This document shows, piece by piece, positions 1-7,776 of a stretch of 64,000 nucleotides of DNA (position 1 is the first letter of the stretch; the number at the start of each line of letters is the position of its first letter). The stretch is from Kaistella sp. (lineage in GTDB: Bacteria > Bacteroidota > Bacteroidia > Flavobacteriales > Weeksellaceae): positions 146,615 through 210,614 of the forward strand of contig JAIBEW010000027.1 in NCBI GenBank assembly GCA_019459085.1. The letters run 5' to 3'. The position numbers were made by a program, and so were the translations under genes. Below the pieces are notes generated by a model, which saw nothing but the letters and a program-made list of their open reading frames with translations, did not search any database and was not told the origin of the DNA.

Positions 1-65
1 TGTGATGAGATTCTAGTAATTTCTTTGCTAAAAAGCGGAAAAATCAGAAAAAATTCTTCTCAAAA

Positions 66-443
66 ATGAAAATCCACCACATTGCCATTATCTGTTCTGA
101 TTATGAAGTTTCTAAGAAATTTTACACTGAAATTTTGGGACTTAAAATTCTGCGCGAGGTGTACCGTGCGGGACGGCAGTCTTACAAACTCGATTTAGGC
201 ATTGGAAACGATTATGTCATCGAACTTTTTTCATTTCCAAACCCGCCGGAAAGGCCTTCTAAGCCTGAAAGTTGTGGACTAAGACATCTTGCTTTTTCCG
301 TAGAAAATGTTGAACAGAAAAGGAAAGAACTGTTGAATAAAGGTGTAATTTGTGAAGAAATCCGCGTAGATGAATTTACGGGCAAAAAGTTCTTTTTTAC
401 TCAGGATCCCGATCGTCTGCCACTGGAATTTTACGAATCGTAA
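66..443 (+). CDS. VOC-family (glyoxalase/bleomycin-resistance fold) protein
   Basis: This 125-residue protein is a single vicinal-oxygen-chelate domain of the GloA2/SMU508-like type. The first beta-alpha-beta module opens with IHHIAIICSDY (His4/His5 in the metal-ligand position), and the second with GLRHLAFSVENV near residue 72. The protein ends in LEFYES, where the Glu is the usual last metal ligand. The length fits one VOC domain pair. Members include lactoylglutathione lyases, isomerases and resistance proteins, and nothing here fixes the substrate. It is monocistronic and convergent with the DUF1634 gene, separated by only 15 bp holding a short palindrome. The ATG follows an A-rich stretch typical of flavobacterial initiation sites. 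Family assignment is secure; function is open. Confidence 0.88.
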   Translation: MKIHHIAIICSDYEVSKKFYTEILGLKILREVYRAGRQSYKLDLGIGNDYVIELFSFPNPPERPSKPESCGLRHLAFSVENVEQKRKELLNKGVICEEIRVDEFTGKKFFFTQDPDRLPLEFYES

Positions 444-460
444 AGAAAATTCTTTATTTT
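441..460. terminator. Short bidirectional terminator between VOC and DUF1634 genes
   Basis: TAAAGAA-AA-TTCTTTA followed by T-rich sequence. It overlaps the VOC stop codon and abuts the 3' end of the opposing gene. The stem is short and A/T-rich, so efficiency is uncertain. Confidence 0.5.
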
Positions 461-836
461 AATGGGCAAATCCCATCATGAAACTGAAGACCATAATTCC
501 CAAAACGATCAGCGAAACCACGACGTACGTGTAATCTTTCTCCTTAAGATATCCAATTAAGGCAAAAATAATCCTCATGAGCGGGGTGAAAATAAGGATG
601 AGAATACCGAGCTGAATAATCGCCATTCCCTCGAATTTTCCCAAAGAAATCCAGAAATCATGCAGAACGTTACCACCACTGTTTGCAAGAGTTTCATAAT
701 TTTCCGGCATCTTGAATCCTTCCAGAAAAAGTTTGATAAAACCAAACAGGGAGACCGTTACCGATATCAAAACTCCCAACCGGAGTAAATTTCCGATTGA
801 TCTGTTCAAATCAAAATCTGTAAAATGCCGTTTCAT
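459..836 (-). CDS. DUF1634 membrane protein, partner of TauE/SafE permease
   Basis: A 125-residue protein with three hydrophobic segments (about residues 15-35, 65-85 and 95-122). The N-terminal FDLNRSIGNLLRLGV pattern is typical of DUF1634. Its ATG immediately follows the stop codon of the upstream TauE/SafE permease, so the two are almost certainly translated from one mRNA. DUF1634 genes are habitually found beside this permease family, which suggests an accessory subunit, although no biochemical role is established. The substrate would be that of the permease, probably a sulfur oxyanion or organosulfonate. Family call is firm; the role is inferred from linkage. Confidence 0.85.
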   Translation of the reverse strand: MKRHFTDFDLNRSIGNLLRLGVLISVTVSLFGFIKLFLEGFKMPENYETLANSGGNVLHDFWISLGKFEGMAIIQLGILILIFTPLMRIIFALIGYLKEKDYTYVVVSLIVLGIMVFSFMMGFAH

Positions 837-1667
837 TTATTTAAAATTATGGCTGATCCCGTTATACATCATATAAATGGAAAGGATGGTCACGACAATC
901 GCAAAAACCACCTTCAGTTTTTTGGTTTTGGAAACCATCAGTGTTTTGGAGCCAATATAACTTCCCACAACCACACCGATCAGCACTGGTGCTACAATTA
1001 CAGGAATAATTTCGCCGCGCTGAAAATAAATCAGTGAGCTGGCCACCGCAGTAACTCCAATCATAAAATTGCTTGTTGTTGTGGAAACTTTAAACGGAAG
1101 TTTCATGATATTGTCCATTCCCAACACTTTTAAAGCACCAGAACCGATGCCCAGAAGTCCTGACATCACTCCGGCGAAAGCCATCATGAGAAATCCTGAA
1201 ACGGTATTGCGTGCAGAATAACTTTTCATCACCCCTTTGTCAGGAAAACTGCCGTAAAGTTTTAGTCTTTCCTCTAAACTTCCTCTGATCAAAGGCTCTT
1301 GATGATCGGGTTTTTTCTTTAAACTTAAAATTACCGTAACAATCAGAATGCTCGCAAAAATAATTCCAATCGTATTGGGATTGAGGTATCCGGAAATCAA
1401 AGCACCGACAATCGCTCCAGAAGTTGTAGCGATTTCCAGAAACATTCCGATTCTCATATTCGTAAATCCTTCTTTAACGAAAGCTACAGCAGAACCGGAA
1501 GAAGTTCCGATAACCGAAATCAGCGACGCACCAATTGCATAATGCATCGGAACCCCGAAACCAAGTGTTAATAAAGGAATAATGATGACGCCACCGCCCA
1601 GTCCCGTCAGGGAGCCGAGCAAACCGGCTGAGACCGCTCCGAAAAAAAGAATTAAAATTTCCGACAT
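837..1667 (-). CDS. TauE/SafE-family sulfite/organosulfur exporter
   Basis: A 276-residue permease with about eight membrane segments. The family hallmark GLLGSLTGLGGGVIIIPLL lies near residues 16-34, and its internal repeat, GVMSGLLGIGSGALKVLGMD, lies near residues 165-185. TauE/SafE proteins move sulfite, sulfoacetate or related anions across the cytoplasmic membrane, usually outward. It heads a two-gene operon with the DUF1634 gene. Its TAGCTTTG -7 box ends only 4 nt before the ATG, so the mRNA may be leaderless. Sulfite is the co-substrate of CapA, encoded 9 kb away, so a sulfite-balancing role is conceivable but only a guess. The actual substrate cannot be read from the sequence. Confidence 0.88.
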   Translation of the reverse strand: MSEILILFFGAVSAGLLGSLTGLGGGVIIIPLLTLGFGVPMHYAIGASLISVIGTSSGSAVAFVKEGFTNMRIGMFLEIATTSGAIVGALISGYLNPNTIGIIFASILIVTVILSLKKKPDHQEPLIRGSLEERLKLYGSFPDKGVMKSYSARNTVSGFLMMAFAGVMSGLLGIGSGALKVLGMDNIMKLPFKVSTTTSNFMIGVTAVASSLIYFQRGEIIPVIVAPVLIGVVVGSYIGSKTLMVSKTKKLKVVFAIVVTILSIYMMYNGISHNFK

Positions 1668-1671
1668 TTTA

Positions 1672-1679
1672 CAAAGCTA
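1672..1679 (-). promoter_or_regulatory. -7 box (TAGCTTTG), predicted leaderless start for TauE/SafE gene
   Basis: A perfect TAnnTTTG on the minus strand is followed by four bases (TAAA) and then the ATG at 1667. Bacteroidota transcripts start about 4-5 nt after this box, which puts +1 at the A of the ATG. No TTG is seen at the expected -33 position. Confidence 0.6.
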
Positions 1680-1751
1680 TGAATTATTAAAGTTTAAGGG
1701 GATTTATGGTATTAAAAAAAGTGGTGACAGGCTCATTCCTGAGAAAACTTT

Positions 1752-2819
1752 CTAGCGGTTATCCGATTCTTCTTTTTTTCCTTCTTCAATCAGTTCCTGT
1801 ACTTCTGCAGCCTCTTCCGCCTCCAGTGTTTTAACGTCTTTTTCCTGCTCTTTGTTCCTGTGATTGACCTGGAATTCACAAAGGATCGGAAAATGATCTG
1901 AACCGATGTATCCGAGTCTATCAAGTTTTACGACGAAAATTTCCGGGCTGTGGAAAAGGAGATCCAGCGGAACGCGGAAAAACCAGTATTTCGCATGAAA
2001 AGTTGCCAAAATTCCCCGTCCTACACGCGCATCAATTAATTTGCTCGTTTTACGGAAGAGAATAGAAGTATTTGACCATGCAACAGTATTGAAATCGCCG
2101 ATCACCATGGAAGGAAGGTTGTTTTTCTGGATCTTTTTAGCCACGCATAGCAAATCCCCGTCTCGTTCCTTCGATGTTTTTTCTTCGGTAGGACTTGGCG
2201 GCGGCGGATGCACCGCAAACAGAACAAATTCGAATCCGTCGGATGTTTGAAGATGCACTTCGATACTCGGTAAATCATCTGCAACAAAAAAATGAATTTC
2301 TGCTTTCAAAAACGGAATCTTTGAGTATAAATGCATGCCGTACGTATTGTCAAGCGTCATTTTCTGGGTATGCGGATACTCTTTTTCCAGGATCCGGTTC
2401 GCCTTTTCCCAGGCAGAATTGCTTTCCATGGTGATGAAAACATCCGGCCTCTGCTCCAAAATAAGATTCTGGAACTTTTCAAAATCTTTATTGAACTGAT
2501 AGACATTCGCTGAAATTACTTTTACAGTAACAGAAGATGAAGATTTTTCAACAACGCGTTTCCGCCGGTAAAATTTCGTGTACCTGATCAGAATATAGAG
2601 ATGGTAAACAATGAGTGCTGACTGTATGGTGTTGATAATCCAAAACCAGAGTGTTTTTTCAATAAAAAAAATACTAAGACCTAAAGCCGCTACCTGAAGC
2701 ACGAGCAGCTGGATTTTCATAAATTCCGGCACCCGAAAGATCCAGTGCTGGTTTTTGGAAAAGGGAAGGATACTCAGAATGATGAGTACTCCCGACAAAA
2801 TGATTAAGAAAAGTTCCAT
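1752..2819 (-). CDS. Endonuclease/exonuclease/phosphatase-fold membrane protein
   Basis: About 355 residues. Three N-terminal hydrophobic segments (to about residue 80) anchor a C-terminal endonuclease/exonuclease/phosphatase domain. Fold motifs visible in order are SANVYQFN, VFITMESNS (metal Glu), VIGDFNTVAWS (Asp/Asn pair) and GSDHFPILCEF (catalytic Asp-His). An acidic/basic tail closes the protein. The frame extends 15 codons upstream, but I chose the ATG at 2819 because the protein then begins with its first membrane helix. Related proteins include nucleases and sphingomyelinase-like phosphodiesterases; the substrate is unknown. The gene is divergent from purK. Confidence 0.85.
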   Translation of the reverse strand: MELFLIILSGVLIILSILPFSKNQHWIFRVPEFMKIQLLVLQVAALGLSIFFIEKTLWFWIINTIQSALIVYHLYILIRYTKFYRRKRVVEKSSSSVTVKVISANVYQFNKDFEKFQNLILEQRPDVFITMESNSAWEKANRILEKEYPHTQKMTLDNTYGMHLYSKIPFLKAEIHFFVADDLPSIEVHLQTSDGFEFVLFAVHPPPPSPTEEKTSKERDGDLLCVAKKIQKNNLPSMVIGDFNTVAWSNTSILFRKTSKLIDARVGRGILATFHAKYWFFRVPLDLLFHSPEIFVVKLDRLGYIGSDHFPILCEFQVNHRNKEQEKDVKTLEAEEAAEVQELIEEGKKEESDNR

Positions 2820-2997
2820 AGTTATAATGCAAAGTAAAAATAAAAAAACTTTACTTGTACACAATTGCTAAAAATCTTAAAAAAAACAAGGCATTTTTGT
2901 GCCTTAAAGTTTGCTTTTGTAGTTTTGCGCAGGCAGAAAATTCGGTTGTTCTGAAAATACTGATATTAAAAAACTTCTGCAATTAAAATCAAAGATT

Positions 2998-4107
2998 ATG
3001 AAAATCGGAATTCTCGGAGGCGGACAGTTGGGTAGAATGCTTATACAGGATGCATTGAAATATGATGACGAATGGTTTACTCTGGATCCTGCAAAAGATG
3101 CGCCCTGTAGCGGAATCTCCAATTTTACCGAAGGTAATTTCAATGATTACGACACCGTTTTTAATTTCGGTAAAGGAAAAGACGTTGTTACTATCGAAAT
3201 CGAGCATGTGAATGTAGATGCCCTCATGGAACTGGAGGAATGCGGAATTAAAGTAATTCCAAGTCCGCAAATCATCCAAACCATTCAGCAGAAAATTTTA
3301 CAGAAAAAGTTTTACCTCGCCAATAATATTCCCAGTCCGGCATTTCAGGCAATTCAGCATAAATCAGAAGCGAATTTTCCTTTGCCTTTTGTTCAGAAAA
3401 TGAACACCGGCGGCTACGACGGAAAAGGAGTTCAGGTCATCCAGACTGAAGCGGATCTGCAGAAATTGTGGGATGTACCTTCTGTTTTGGAAAGTTTGGT
3501 GGATATTGAAAAAGAACTCTCGATCATTATCGCCATCACTGAAAATGGGGAAACCCGGACTTTTCCGGTTACGGAAATGGTTGCAGATCCGAAGCTTAAT
3601 CTCCTCGATTTCAATATTTGTCCGGCCCAAATTAGTGAAGATACCGAAAATCAAATTCTGCAAATTGCAGAAAAATTTGTTGAAGCCGCTCAATCGCCTG
3701 GACTTTTCGCCATTGAACTTTTTCTTGACAAAAAAGGCAAGGTTTGGGTGAATGAAACCGCTCCAAGACTTCACAACTCAGGCCATCAAACGCAGGAAGG
3801 AAACTCCAATTCTCAGTTTGAACAGCTGTACCGGGTTCTTAAAAATCTTCCGCTAGCAGATACCGCCAGTGTAGGTTTTTCAGGAATGCTCAATTTGGTG
3901 GGCGAAGAAAAATTTTCAGGTAAAGTACAATATGAAGGATTGAATGAAGTGCTGAAATTACCAAAAACCTATGTTCATCTTTACGGAAAAACCGAGACAA
4001 AACCCGGCCGGAAGATGGGTCACATAAATGTTCTGGCCGATTCGCGGCACGAACTGATGGAAAAATTGGGACAGATAAAATCGATGGTGAAAGTTATTTC
4101 TTCTTAA
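2998..4107 (+). CDS. purK: 5-(carboxyamino)imidazole ribonucleotide synthase PurK
   Basis: PurK makes N5-CAIR from AIR, bicarbonate and ATP in de novo purine synthesis. The 369-residue length is typical. The N-terminal pre-ATP-grasp domain starts KIGILGGGQLGRML. ATP-grasp motifs follow: FVQKMNTGGYDGKGVQV (about residue 130-146), then FAIELFLDKKGKVWVNETAPRLHNSGH with the metal-binding Glu and Asn. Its partner enzyme PurE is encoded 1 kb downstream on the same strand, but a divergent EamA transporter gene lies between them, so they are not one operon. The 3' end overlaps the end of the opposing EamA gene by 14 bp. Confidence 0.96.
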   Translation: MKIGILGGGQLGRMLIQDALKYDDEWFTLDPAKDAPCSGISNFTEGNFNDYDTVFNFGKGKDVVTIEIEHVNVDALMELEECGIKVIPSPQIIQTIQQKILQKKFYLANNIPSPAFQAIQHKSEANFPLPFVQKMNTGGYDGKGVQVIQTEADLQKLWDVPSVLESLVDIEKELSIIIAITENGETRTFPVTEMVADPKLNLLDFNICPAQISEDTENQILQIAEKFVEAAQSPGLFAIELFLDKKGKVWVNETAPRLHNSGHQTQEGNSNSQFEQLYRVLKNLPLADTASVGFSGMLNLVGEEKFSGKVQYEGLNEVLKLPKTYVHLYGKTETKPGRKMGHINVLADSRHELMEKLGQIKSMVKVISS

Positions 4108-4999
4108 ACATCGTTTTTCTGTAGTTCATGATGAAAACCCCGCTGATGATCAGCAGTGCAGCCAGGATGAATTTTACAGTGATTTCTTCATTCAATACCA
4201 GCCAGCCCAGAAATATTGCAATGACGGTATTCACGTAAGAAAGCATAGAAACCTGTGTCGGCAACAGTTTTTTCAGTGCATAATTGAAGGCGAAATATGC
4301 GGCTACCGAACCAAAAAGTGCAAGATACAGCGTCGCCAGAATACTTCGCGTCGACCATTTTTCAAAACTGTAATTGTCAGAAAATACGAAAGCAAAAATA
4401 AGCTGTACAATTCCCGCAAAAGCAAACTGATAAAACAGGTTCAGAAAAAGATTTTCATTGCGATACTGTATTTTTTTTGTGTAAATCATTCCGCCTGCCC
4501 AGCCGCAGATTGCCAAGAAAAGCAGGAATATTCCGGACAGATAATCCGGGTTCGCGAGATCTGAAATTCCGTTCCAGAAAATAAACACCACTCCTGTAAA
4601 ACCAAATAAAATTCCGATCACAGAACGGTAAGAAAATTTCTCGAGACCGAAAACCACACTTCCAATCAACACCATTATCGGTGACATGGAACTCACTAGC
4701 GACGCCAGACTGCTGGAAATATGTGCTTCCGCAACAGTGGTGAGACCATTTGCGATAATCAGCATCAGAGAGGAGAGGGTGATCTGTACCAGAAAATTCT
4801 TCTTTCCGATCCATTTCAGATCTTTGCGGGAAATCAGGAAAACCATGAGCAAAAGAGCCGCCAAAAACTGCCGGATTCCGGCTACAAACCAGGGCGGAAT
4901 GGTTTCCACCCCAATTTTGATGCCGAGAAATGTAGTTCCCCAAACAAGCGCCACCGTTAAAACCGCTAAAACCAGCTTTAGATCTTTCGAAAAATTCAC
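4094..4999 (-). CDS. EamA-family (DMT superfamily) transporter
   Basis: A 301-residue inner-membrane protein of ten predicted helices formed by two EamA repeats. The first carries ALVWGTTFLGIKIGVE near residue 18, and the second carries GGMIYTKKIQ and GSVAAYFAFNYALKKLLPT. Such carriers export amino acids, metabolites or drugs, and the specificity cannot be told here. The start is unusual: the only suitable initiator is GTG at 4999, since the next Met is about 50 residues in. A perfect TAATTTTG box ends 4 nt before it, implying a leaderless GTG-initiated mRNA. The 3' end overlaps the purK 3' end by 14 bp. Confidence 0.9.
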   Translation of the reverse strand: MNFSKDLKLVLAVLTVALVWGTTFLGIKIGVETIPPWFVAGIRQFLAALLLMVFLISRKDLKWIGKKNFLVQITLSSLMLIIANGLTTVAEAHISSSLASLVSSMSPIMVLIGSVVFGLEKFSYRSVIGILFGFTGVVFIFWNGISDLANPDYLSGIFLLFLAICGWAGGMIYTKKIQYRNENLFLNLFYQFAFAGIVQLIFAFVFSDNYSFEKWSTRSILATLYLALFGSVAAYFAFNYALKKLLPTQVSMLSYVNTVIAIFLGWLVLNEEITVKFILAALLIISGVFIMNYRKTMFKKK

Positions 5000-5003
5000 G
5001 CTG

Positions 5004-5011
5004 CAAAATTA
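5004..5011 (-). promoter_or_regulatory. -7 box (TAATTTTG) 4 nt before a GTG start
   Basis: A perfect TAnnTTTG, then CAGC, then the GTG codon of the EamA gene. By Bacteroidota spacing, +1 falls on the G of GTG. The same 4-nt spacing occurs at 1672 and 49125. Confidence 0.6.
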
Positions 5012-5088
5012 GCTTTTTCATGCGTGAAGCAGGCCGATTTTATTAAATTTTCATAACTTTAAAAATTCAATTTAAACTTCAGTTAAAA

Positions 5089-5589
5089 ATGGTCGGAATA
5101 ATTATGGGCAGCCAGAGCGATCTGGCGGTAATGCAACAGGCAGCGGATTTCCTGAAATCTTTGGAAATTCCTTATGAATTAACCGTTATTTCGGCGCACC
5201 GCACTCCGGAAAGAATGTTCGATTATGCAAAAACAGCCAAAAATCGCGGACTGAAAGTAATTGTTGCGGGAGCTGGCGGCGCGGCGCATCTTCCGGGAAT
5301 GGTGGCAAGCTGTACAACGCTTCCCGTAATCGGGGTTCCAATTTTATCTTCAAATTCAATTGACGGTTGGGATTCCATCCTGTCGATTCTGCAGATGCCG
5401 TCCGGAATTCCTGTGGCAACAGTTGCGTTAAACGGCGCCATGAATGCGGGAATTTTAGCTGCGAAAATCATCGGAAGTTCAGATACTGAAGTTTCAGAAA
5501 AACTCGAATTCTACCAGAATTCACTTAAAGAAAAAGTGTTGGGAACGGTAGAAGAAATCAGGAAAACCCATCCGAATCAGTACGATTAG
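5089..5589 (+). CDS. purE: N5-carboxyaminoimidazole ribonucleotide mutase PurE
   Basis: PurE (class I) converts N5-CAIR, the product of PurK, to CAIR. The 166-residue length is standard. Motifs seen are VGIIMGSQSDLAVM at the N-terminus, ISAHRTPERMFDYA with the catalytic His near residue 42, GAGGAAHLPGMVAS, and the C-terminal NAGILAAKI. It lies downstream of purK in the same direction but has its own upstream region, with a TAACTTTA box near 5054-5061, because the EamA gene separates them. It is convergent with the alpha/beta hydrolase gene. Confidence 0.96.
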   Translation: MVGIIMGSQSDLAVMQQAADFLKSLEIPYELTVISAHRTPERMFDYAKTAKNRGLKVIVAGAGGAAHLPGMVASCTTLPVIGVPILSSNSIDGWDSILSILQMPSGIPVATVALNGAMNAGILAAKIIGSSDTEVSEKLEFYQNSLKEKVLGTVEEIRKTHPNQYD

Positions 5590-5622
5590 GACCAAAACTT
5601 AAAAAATTCTCGCTTTCAAAGA

Positions 5623-6261
5623 TTATTTTAAAAGGAATTCCATGAGATCCATATAATTTTTCTGGTTCACGCTGTGCCCGCTCATGTATTCCCGAAAACT
5701 GAAATAGCAGCTTAAATCGTAAAGCATTTCCGCAGCTTTTCTTCCTTCCTCCAATGGAATAACAACATCATCGGTGCCGTGAGATACAAAGAAACGGAGT
5801 TTTTCGAGCTTTTTCTTATCCTTTACAATATTTTCCAGCAGTCTTTCTTCCGCATAGCAGCTCATGCAGGCGACTTTTGAAAAGAGGTCAGGATTTTCAA
5901 GCGCCAAAGCATAACTTAGAATACCGCCCTGGGAAAAACCACACAAATGGGTTTCGTTATCCGACAGTCCGTATTGGTTGGTGATTCTTAAAATCGTTTC
6001 CAGAATTCCTTTCATCGATTCTTTCGCCTGCGGAACATCTACGCGGTTTTCCAGATCATTGAAATCAATGTCGTACCAGGAAAAACCTTCAAAATCCGTA
6101 GAAAGCGGCGCGCGGAAACTCACGACGAGCCAGTCTGCAGGCAGGGTAGGAACGAATGAGAATAAGTCTTCTTCATTACTGCCGTAGCCGTGAAGCAGAA
6201 TTAAAAGTGGTGTGGAAGAGGTGATGGTTTCAGGTTCGCGAATGAGGTATTTTAAGTCCAT
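5623..6261 (-). CDS. Alpha/beta hydrolase, phospholipase/carboxylesterase family
   Basis: A 212-residue cytosolic serine hydrolase of the LysoPLA/carboxylesterase type. It shows LLILLHGYGSNEEDLFSF (oxyanion-hole HG) near residue 20, the nucleophile elbow GFSQGG near residue 108, the acid residue in SHGTDDVVIPLEEG, and the catalytic His in MSGHSVN close to the C-terminus. Substrates in this family range from short-chain esters to acyl-proteins; none can be chosen here. No signal peptide is seen. It is monocistronic and convergent with purE. Confidence 0.9.
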   Translation of the reverse strand: MDLKYLIREPETITSSTPLLILLHGYGSNEEDLFSFVPTLPADWLVVSFRAPLSTDFEGFSWYDIDFNDLENRVDVPQAKESMKGILETILRITNQYGLSDNETHLCGFSQGGILSYALALENPDLFSKVACMSCYAEERLLENIVKDKKKLEKLRFFVSHGTDDVVIPLEEGRKAAEMLYDLSCYFSFREYMSGHSVNQKNYMDLMEFLLK

Positions 6262-6349
6262 GCCGCAAAGATAAACTTTCCGTGATTGCCGAAAAAGGAT
6301 GAATGTGCAGTTTTTTCAAAAAAACTCACTTCATTTTGAAGAAAAAAAC

Positions 6350-6357
6350 TATATTTG
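6350..6357 (+). promoter_or_regulatory. -7 box (TATATTTG) of lipoprotein gene
   Basis: A perfect TAnnTTTG on the plus strand, 23 nt before the ATG at 6381. It lies inside the longer open frame that begins at 6303, so it argues for 6381 as the real start. Confidence 0.65.
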
Positions 6358-6380
6358 AAAGATTAAAATCAATTTTAAAG

Positions 6381-6800
6381 ATGAAAAATATTTACAGATC
6401 AAAGAGTTTACTGAAATTCGGCTTTTCAATGATTTTACTGTCTTCTGTATTAGGCGTGGTTTCTTCATGCAAAAAGGATGATGAAGATGAATTCACATCG
6501 CACAATGTACAGTTTAGGGTAGAATCTACAACCGGTGTAATGATTAAAGCAATCGTAACGCAGGTTGGAACAGTTCAGACGTCAAATTACGTGGTGACAT
6601 CAAATAACTGGACGAGTGACAACATCAGTGTAAATTCAAGTCAGCGTTCTGTAAATATCGCTTCAACTGCAGACGGACTTAATGCCGACTCAGAACTTAT
6701 TGTTAAAATTTTGGTAGACGGAGAATTAAAAAAGACAGATACTGCTAAAGGTCTTGATCTGAAAGCAATGACCACCTACAGTTTCTACAAACAGTTTTAA
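6381..6800 (+). CDS. Small lipoprotein of unknown function
   Basis: A 139-residue predicted lipoprotein. A basic N-terminus is followed by a hydrophobic stretch and the lipobox-like GVVSSC, then an acidic linker (KKDDEDE) as often found on surface-exposed Bacteroidota lipoproteins. The remaining 100 residues are beta-rich, with repeated T/S/V and the segment NNWTSDNISVNSSQ, and may be an Ig-like sandwich. No family is recognised. The frame is open from 6303, but the start at 6381 is chosen because the TATATTTG promoter box lies between the two ATGs and because it yields a normal signal peptide. A strong terminator follows. Confidence 0.75.
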   Translation: MKNIYRSKSLLKFGFSMILLSSVLGVVSSCKKDDEDEFTSHNVQFRVESTTGVMIKAIVTQVGTVQTSNYVVTSNNWTSDNISVNSSQRSVNIASTADGLNADSELIVKILVDGELKKTDTAKGLDLKAMTTYSFYKQF

Positions 6801-6832
6801 ATTCAATTCGGGATCGTCCGAAAGCAACATAA

Positions 6833-6870
6833 AAAAATGCTAAAATCAGAAATCTGGTTTTAGCATTTTT
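6833..6870. terminator. Bidirectional terminator, lipoprotein / desaturase
   Basis: AAAAATGCTAAAATCAG pairs with CTGGTTTTAGCATTTTT (one G-T pair) around a short AAAT-type loop. Flanking A- and T-runs serve both converging genes. Confidence 0.85.
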
Positions 6871-6892
6871 GTTTTTTGATGTGTTATCGGAT

Positions 6893-7645
6893 TTAGATTT
6901 CTCTTTTTACGGGTGCAACAGGATTCAGTCGGATGAGCTTCATTTTATCGAGCAGAACCATAATGCAGTAGGTGATATCGATTTCATGCCATCTTACCCC
7001 GCCGAAATTGGCTCTTCCACCAAATTTATGATGATTATTATGATAACCTTCTCCCATCATCAGCCAGTCGAAACGGAAAAGGTTTTTAGAAGTATCGGAA
7101 ACCTTAAAATTTACATAACCGTAAATATGGGCAAACCAGTTGATGATGACTCCGTGAATTGGCGCCATAAAATAAGCCACAGGCAGAAAAAGCCACTGCC
7201 ACCAAGCGGTTGCGAAAAAATAGAAGAAAGCAGTGTAAGCAACTGCCCAACCGATTCTGGAACCCCATGAGCTCGCAAACCGGTCGAAACTTTCCCACTG
7301 AGGAACATTTTTAGTGAATTTCTCCTCTATTTTCAGTTTTTGCTGATTGATCTCGGTGTATATTTTCTTTGTACGCCACATCATTGTAAAAAGATTGTGG
7401 TCATATTTCGGGGAATGCGGGTCTTTTTCGGTATCGGCATAAGCATGATGCATTCTGTGCATCACTCCGTATCCGTATGCGGAAAGATAGTTGGATCCCT
7501 GTGTAAACCAAGTTAAAACAAAGCAGAGTTTTTCGCCGAACTTCGACATTTTAAAAGTCTGATGCGCCGCGTAGCGGTGAAGAAAAAAGGTCTGAAAAAA
7601 AAGTCCTGAATACCACAGAACTGCAATAAATAGTAGAATTCCCAT
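6893..7645 (-). CDS. Membrane fatty-acid (acyl-CoA) desaturase
   Basis: An integral-membrane di-iron desaturase of about 250 residues. The three histidine boxes of the family are present: HRYAAHQ, then HRMHHAYADTEKDPH, then the C-terminal GEGYHNNHHKFGG. It introduces a double bond into a membrane acyl chain. Hydrophobic segments occur near the N-terminus and between boxes two and three. The frame is open to 7699, but a perfect TAATTTTG box at 7664-7671 lies downstream of that codon, so the ATG at 7645 is preferred. It is monocistronic and convergent with the lipoprotein gene. Confidence 0.92.
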   Translation of the reverse strand: MGILLFIAVLWYSGLFFQTFFLHRYAAHQTFKMSKFGEKLCFVLTWFTQGSNYLSAYGYGVMHRMHHAYADTEKDPHSPKYDHNLFTMMWRTKKIYTEINQQKLKIEEKFTKNVPQWESFDRFASSWGSRIGWAVAYTAFFYFFATAWWQWLFLPVAYFMAPIHGVIINWFAHIYGYVNFKVSDTSKNLFRFDWLMMGEGYHNNHHKFGGRANFGGVRWHEIDITYCIMVLLDKMKLIRLNPVAPVKREI

Positions 7646-7663
7646 TAAAATTAAATTATGCTG

Positions 7664-7671
7664 CAAAATTA
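7664..7671 (-). promoter_or_regulatory. -7 box (TAATTTTG) of desaturase gene
   Basis: A perfect TAnnTTTG on the minus strand, 18 nt before the ATG at 7645. It decides between two candidate starts. Confidence 0.6.
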
Positions 7672-7726
7672 CACGGATTTCAGCAATTTTCAGCAACATT
7701 GCTGGTTTACGTTATGCACAAAATAG

Positions 7727-7748
7727 AAGACCGGAAAATTCCGGTCTT
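7727..7748 (-). terminator. Terminator downstream of tyrS
   Basis: Perfect 10-bp stem AAGACCGGAA / TTCCGGTCTT with a 2-nt AA spacer, followed on the minus strand by a T-rich tract. Confidence 0.8.
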
Positions 7749-7776
7749 ACTTTATAATTTCGATCAAAAATAAATG

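Noticed and set aside
4455..5021. 188-residue frame on the same strand overlapping the EamA gene
   Set aside because: Alternative frame of a clear EamA transporter; no membrane or other domain pattern.
6303..6380. N-terminal extension of the lipoprotein frame from 6303
   Set aside because: The promoter box at 6350-6357 lies within it, and it would bury the signal peptide.
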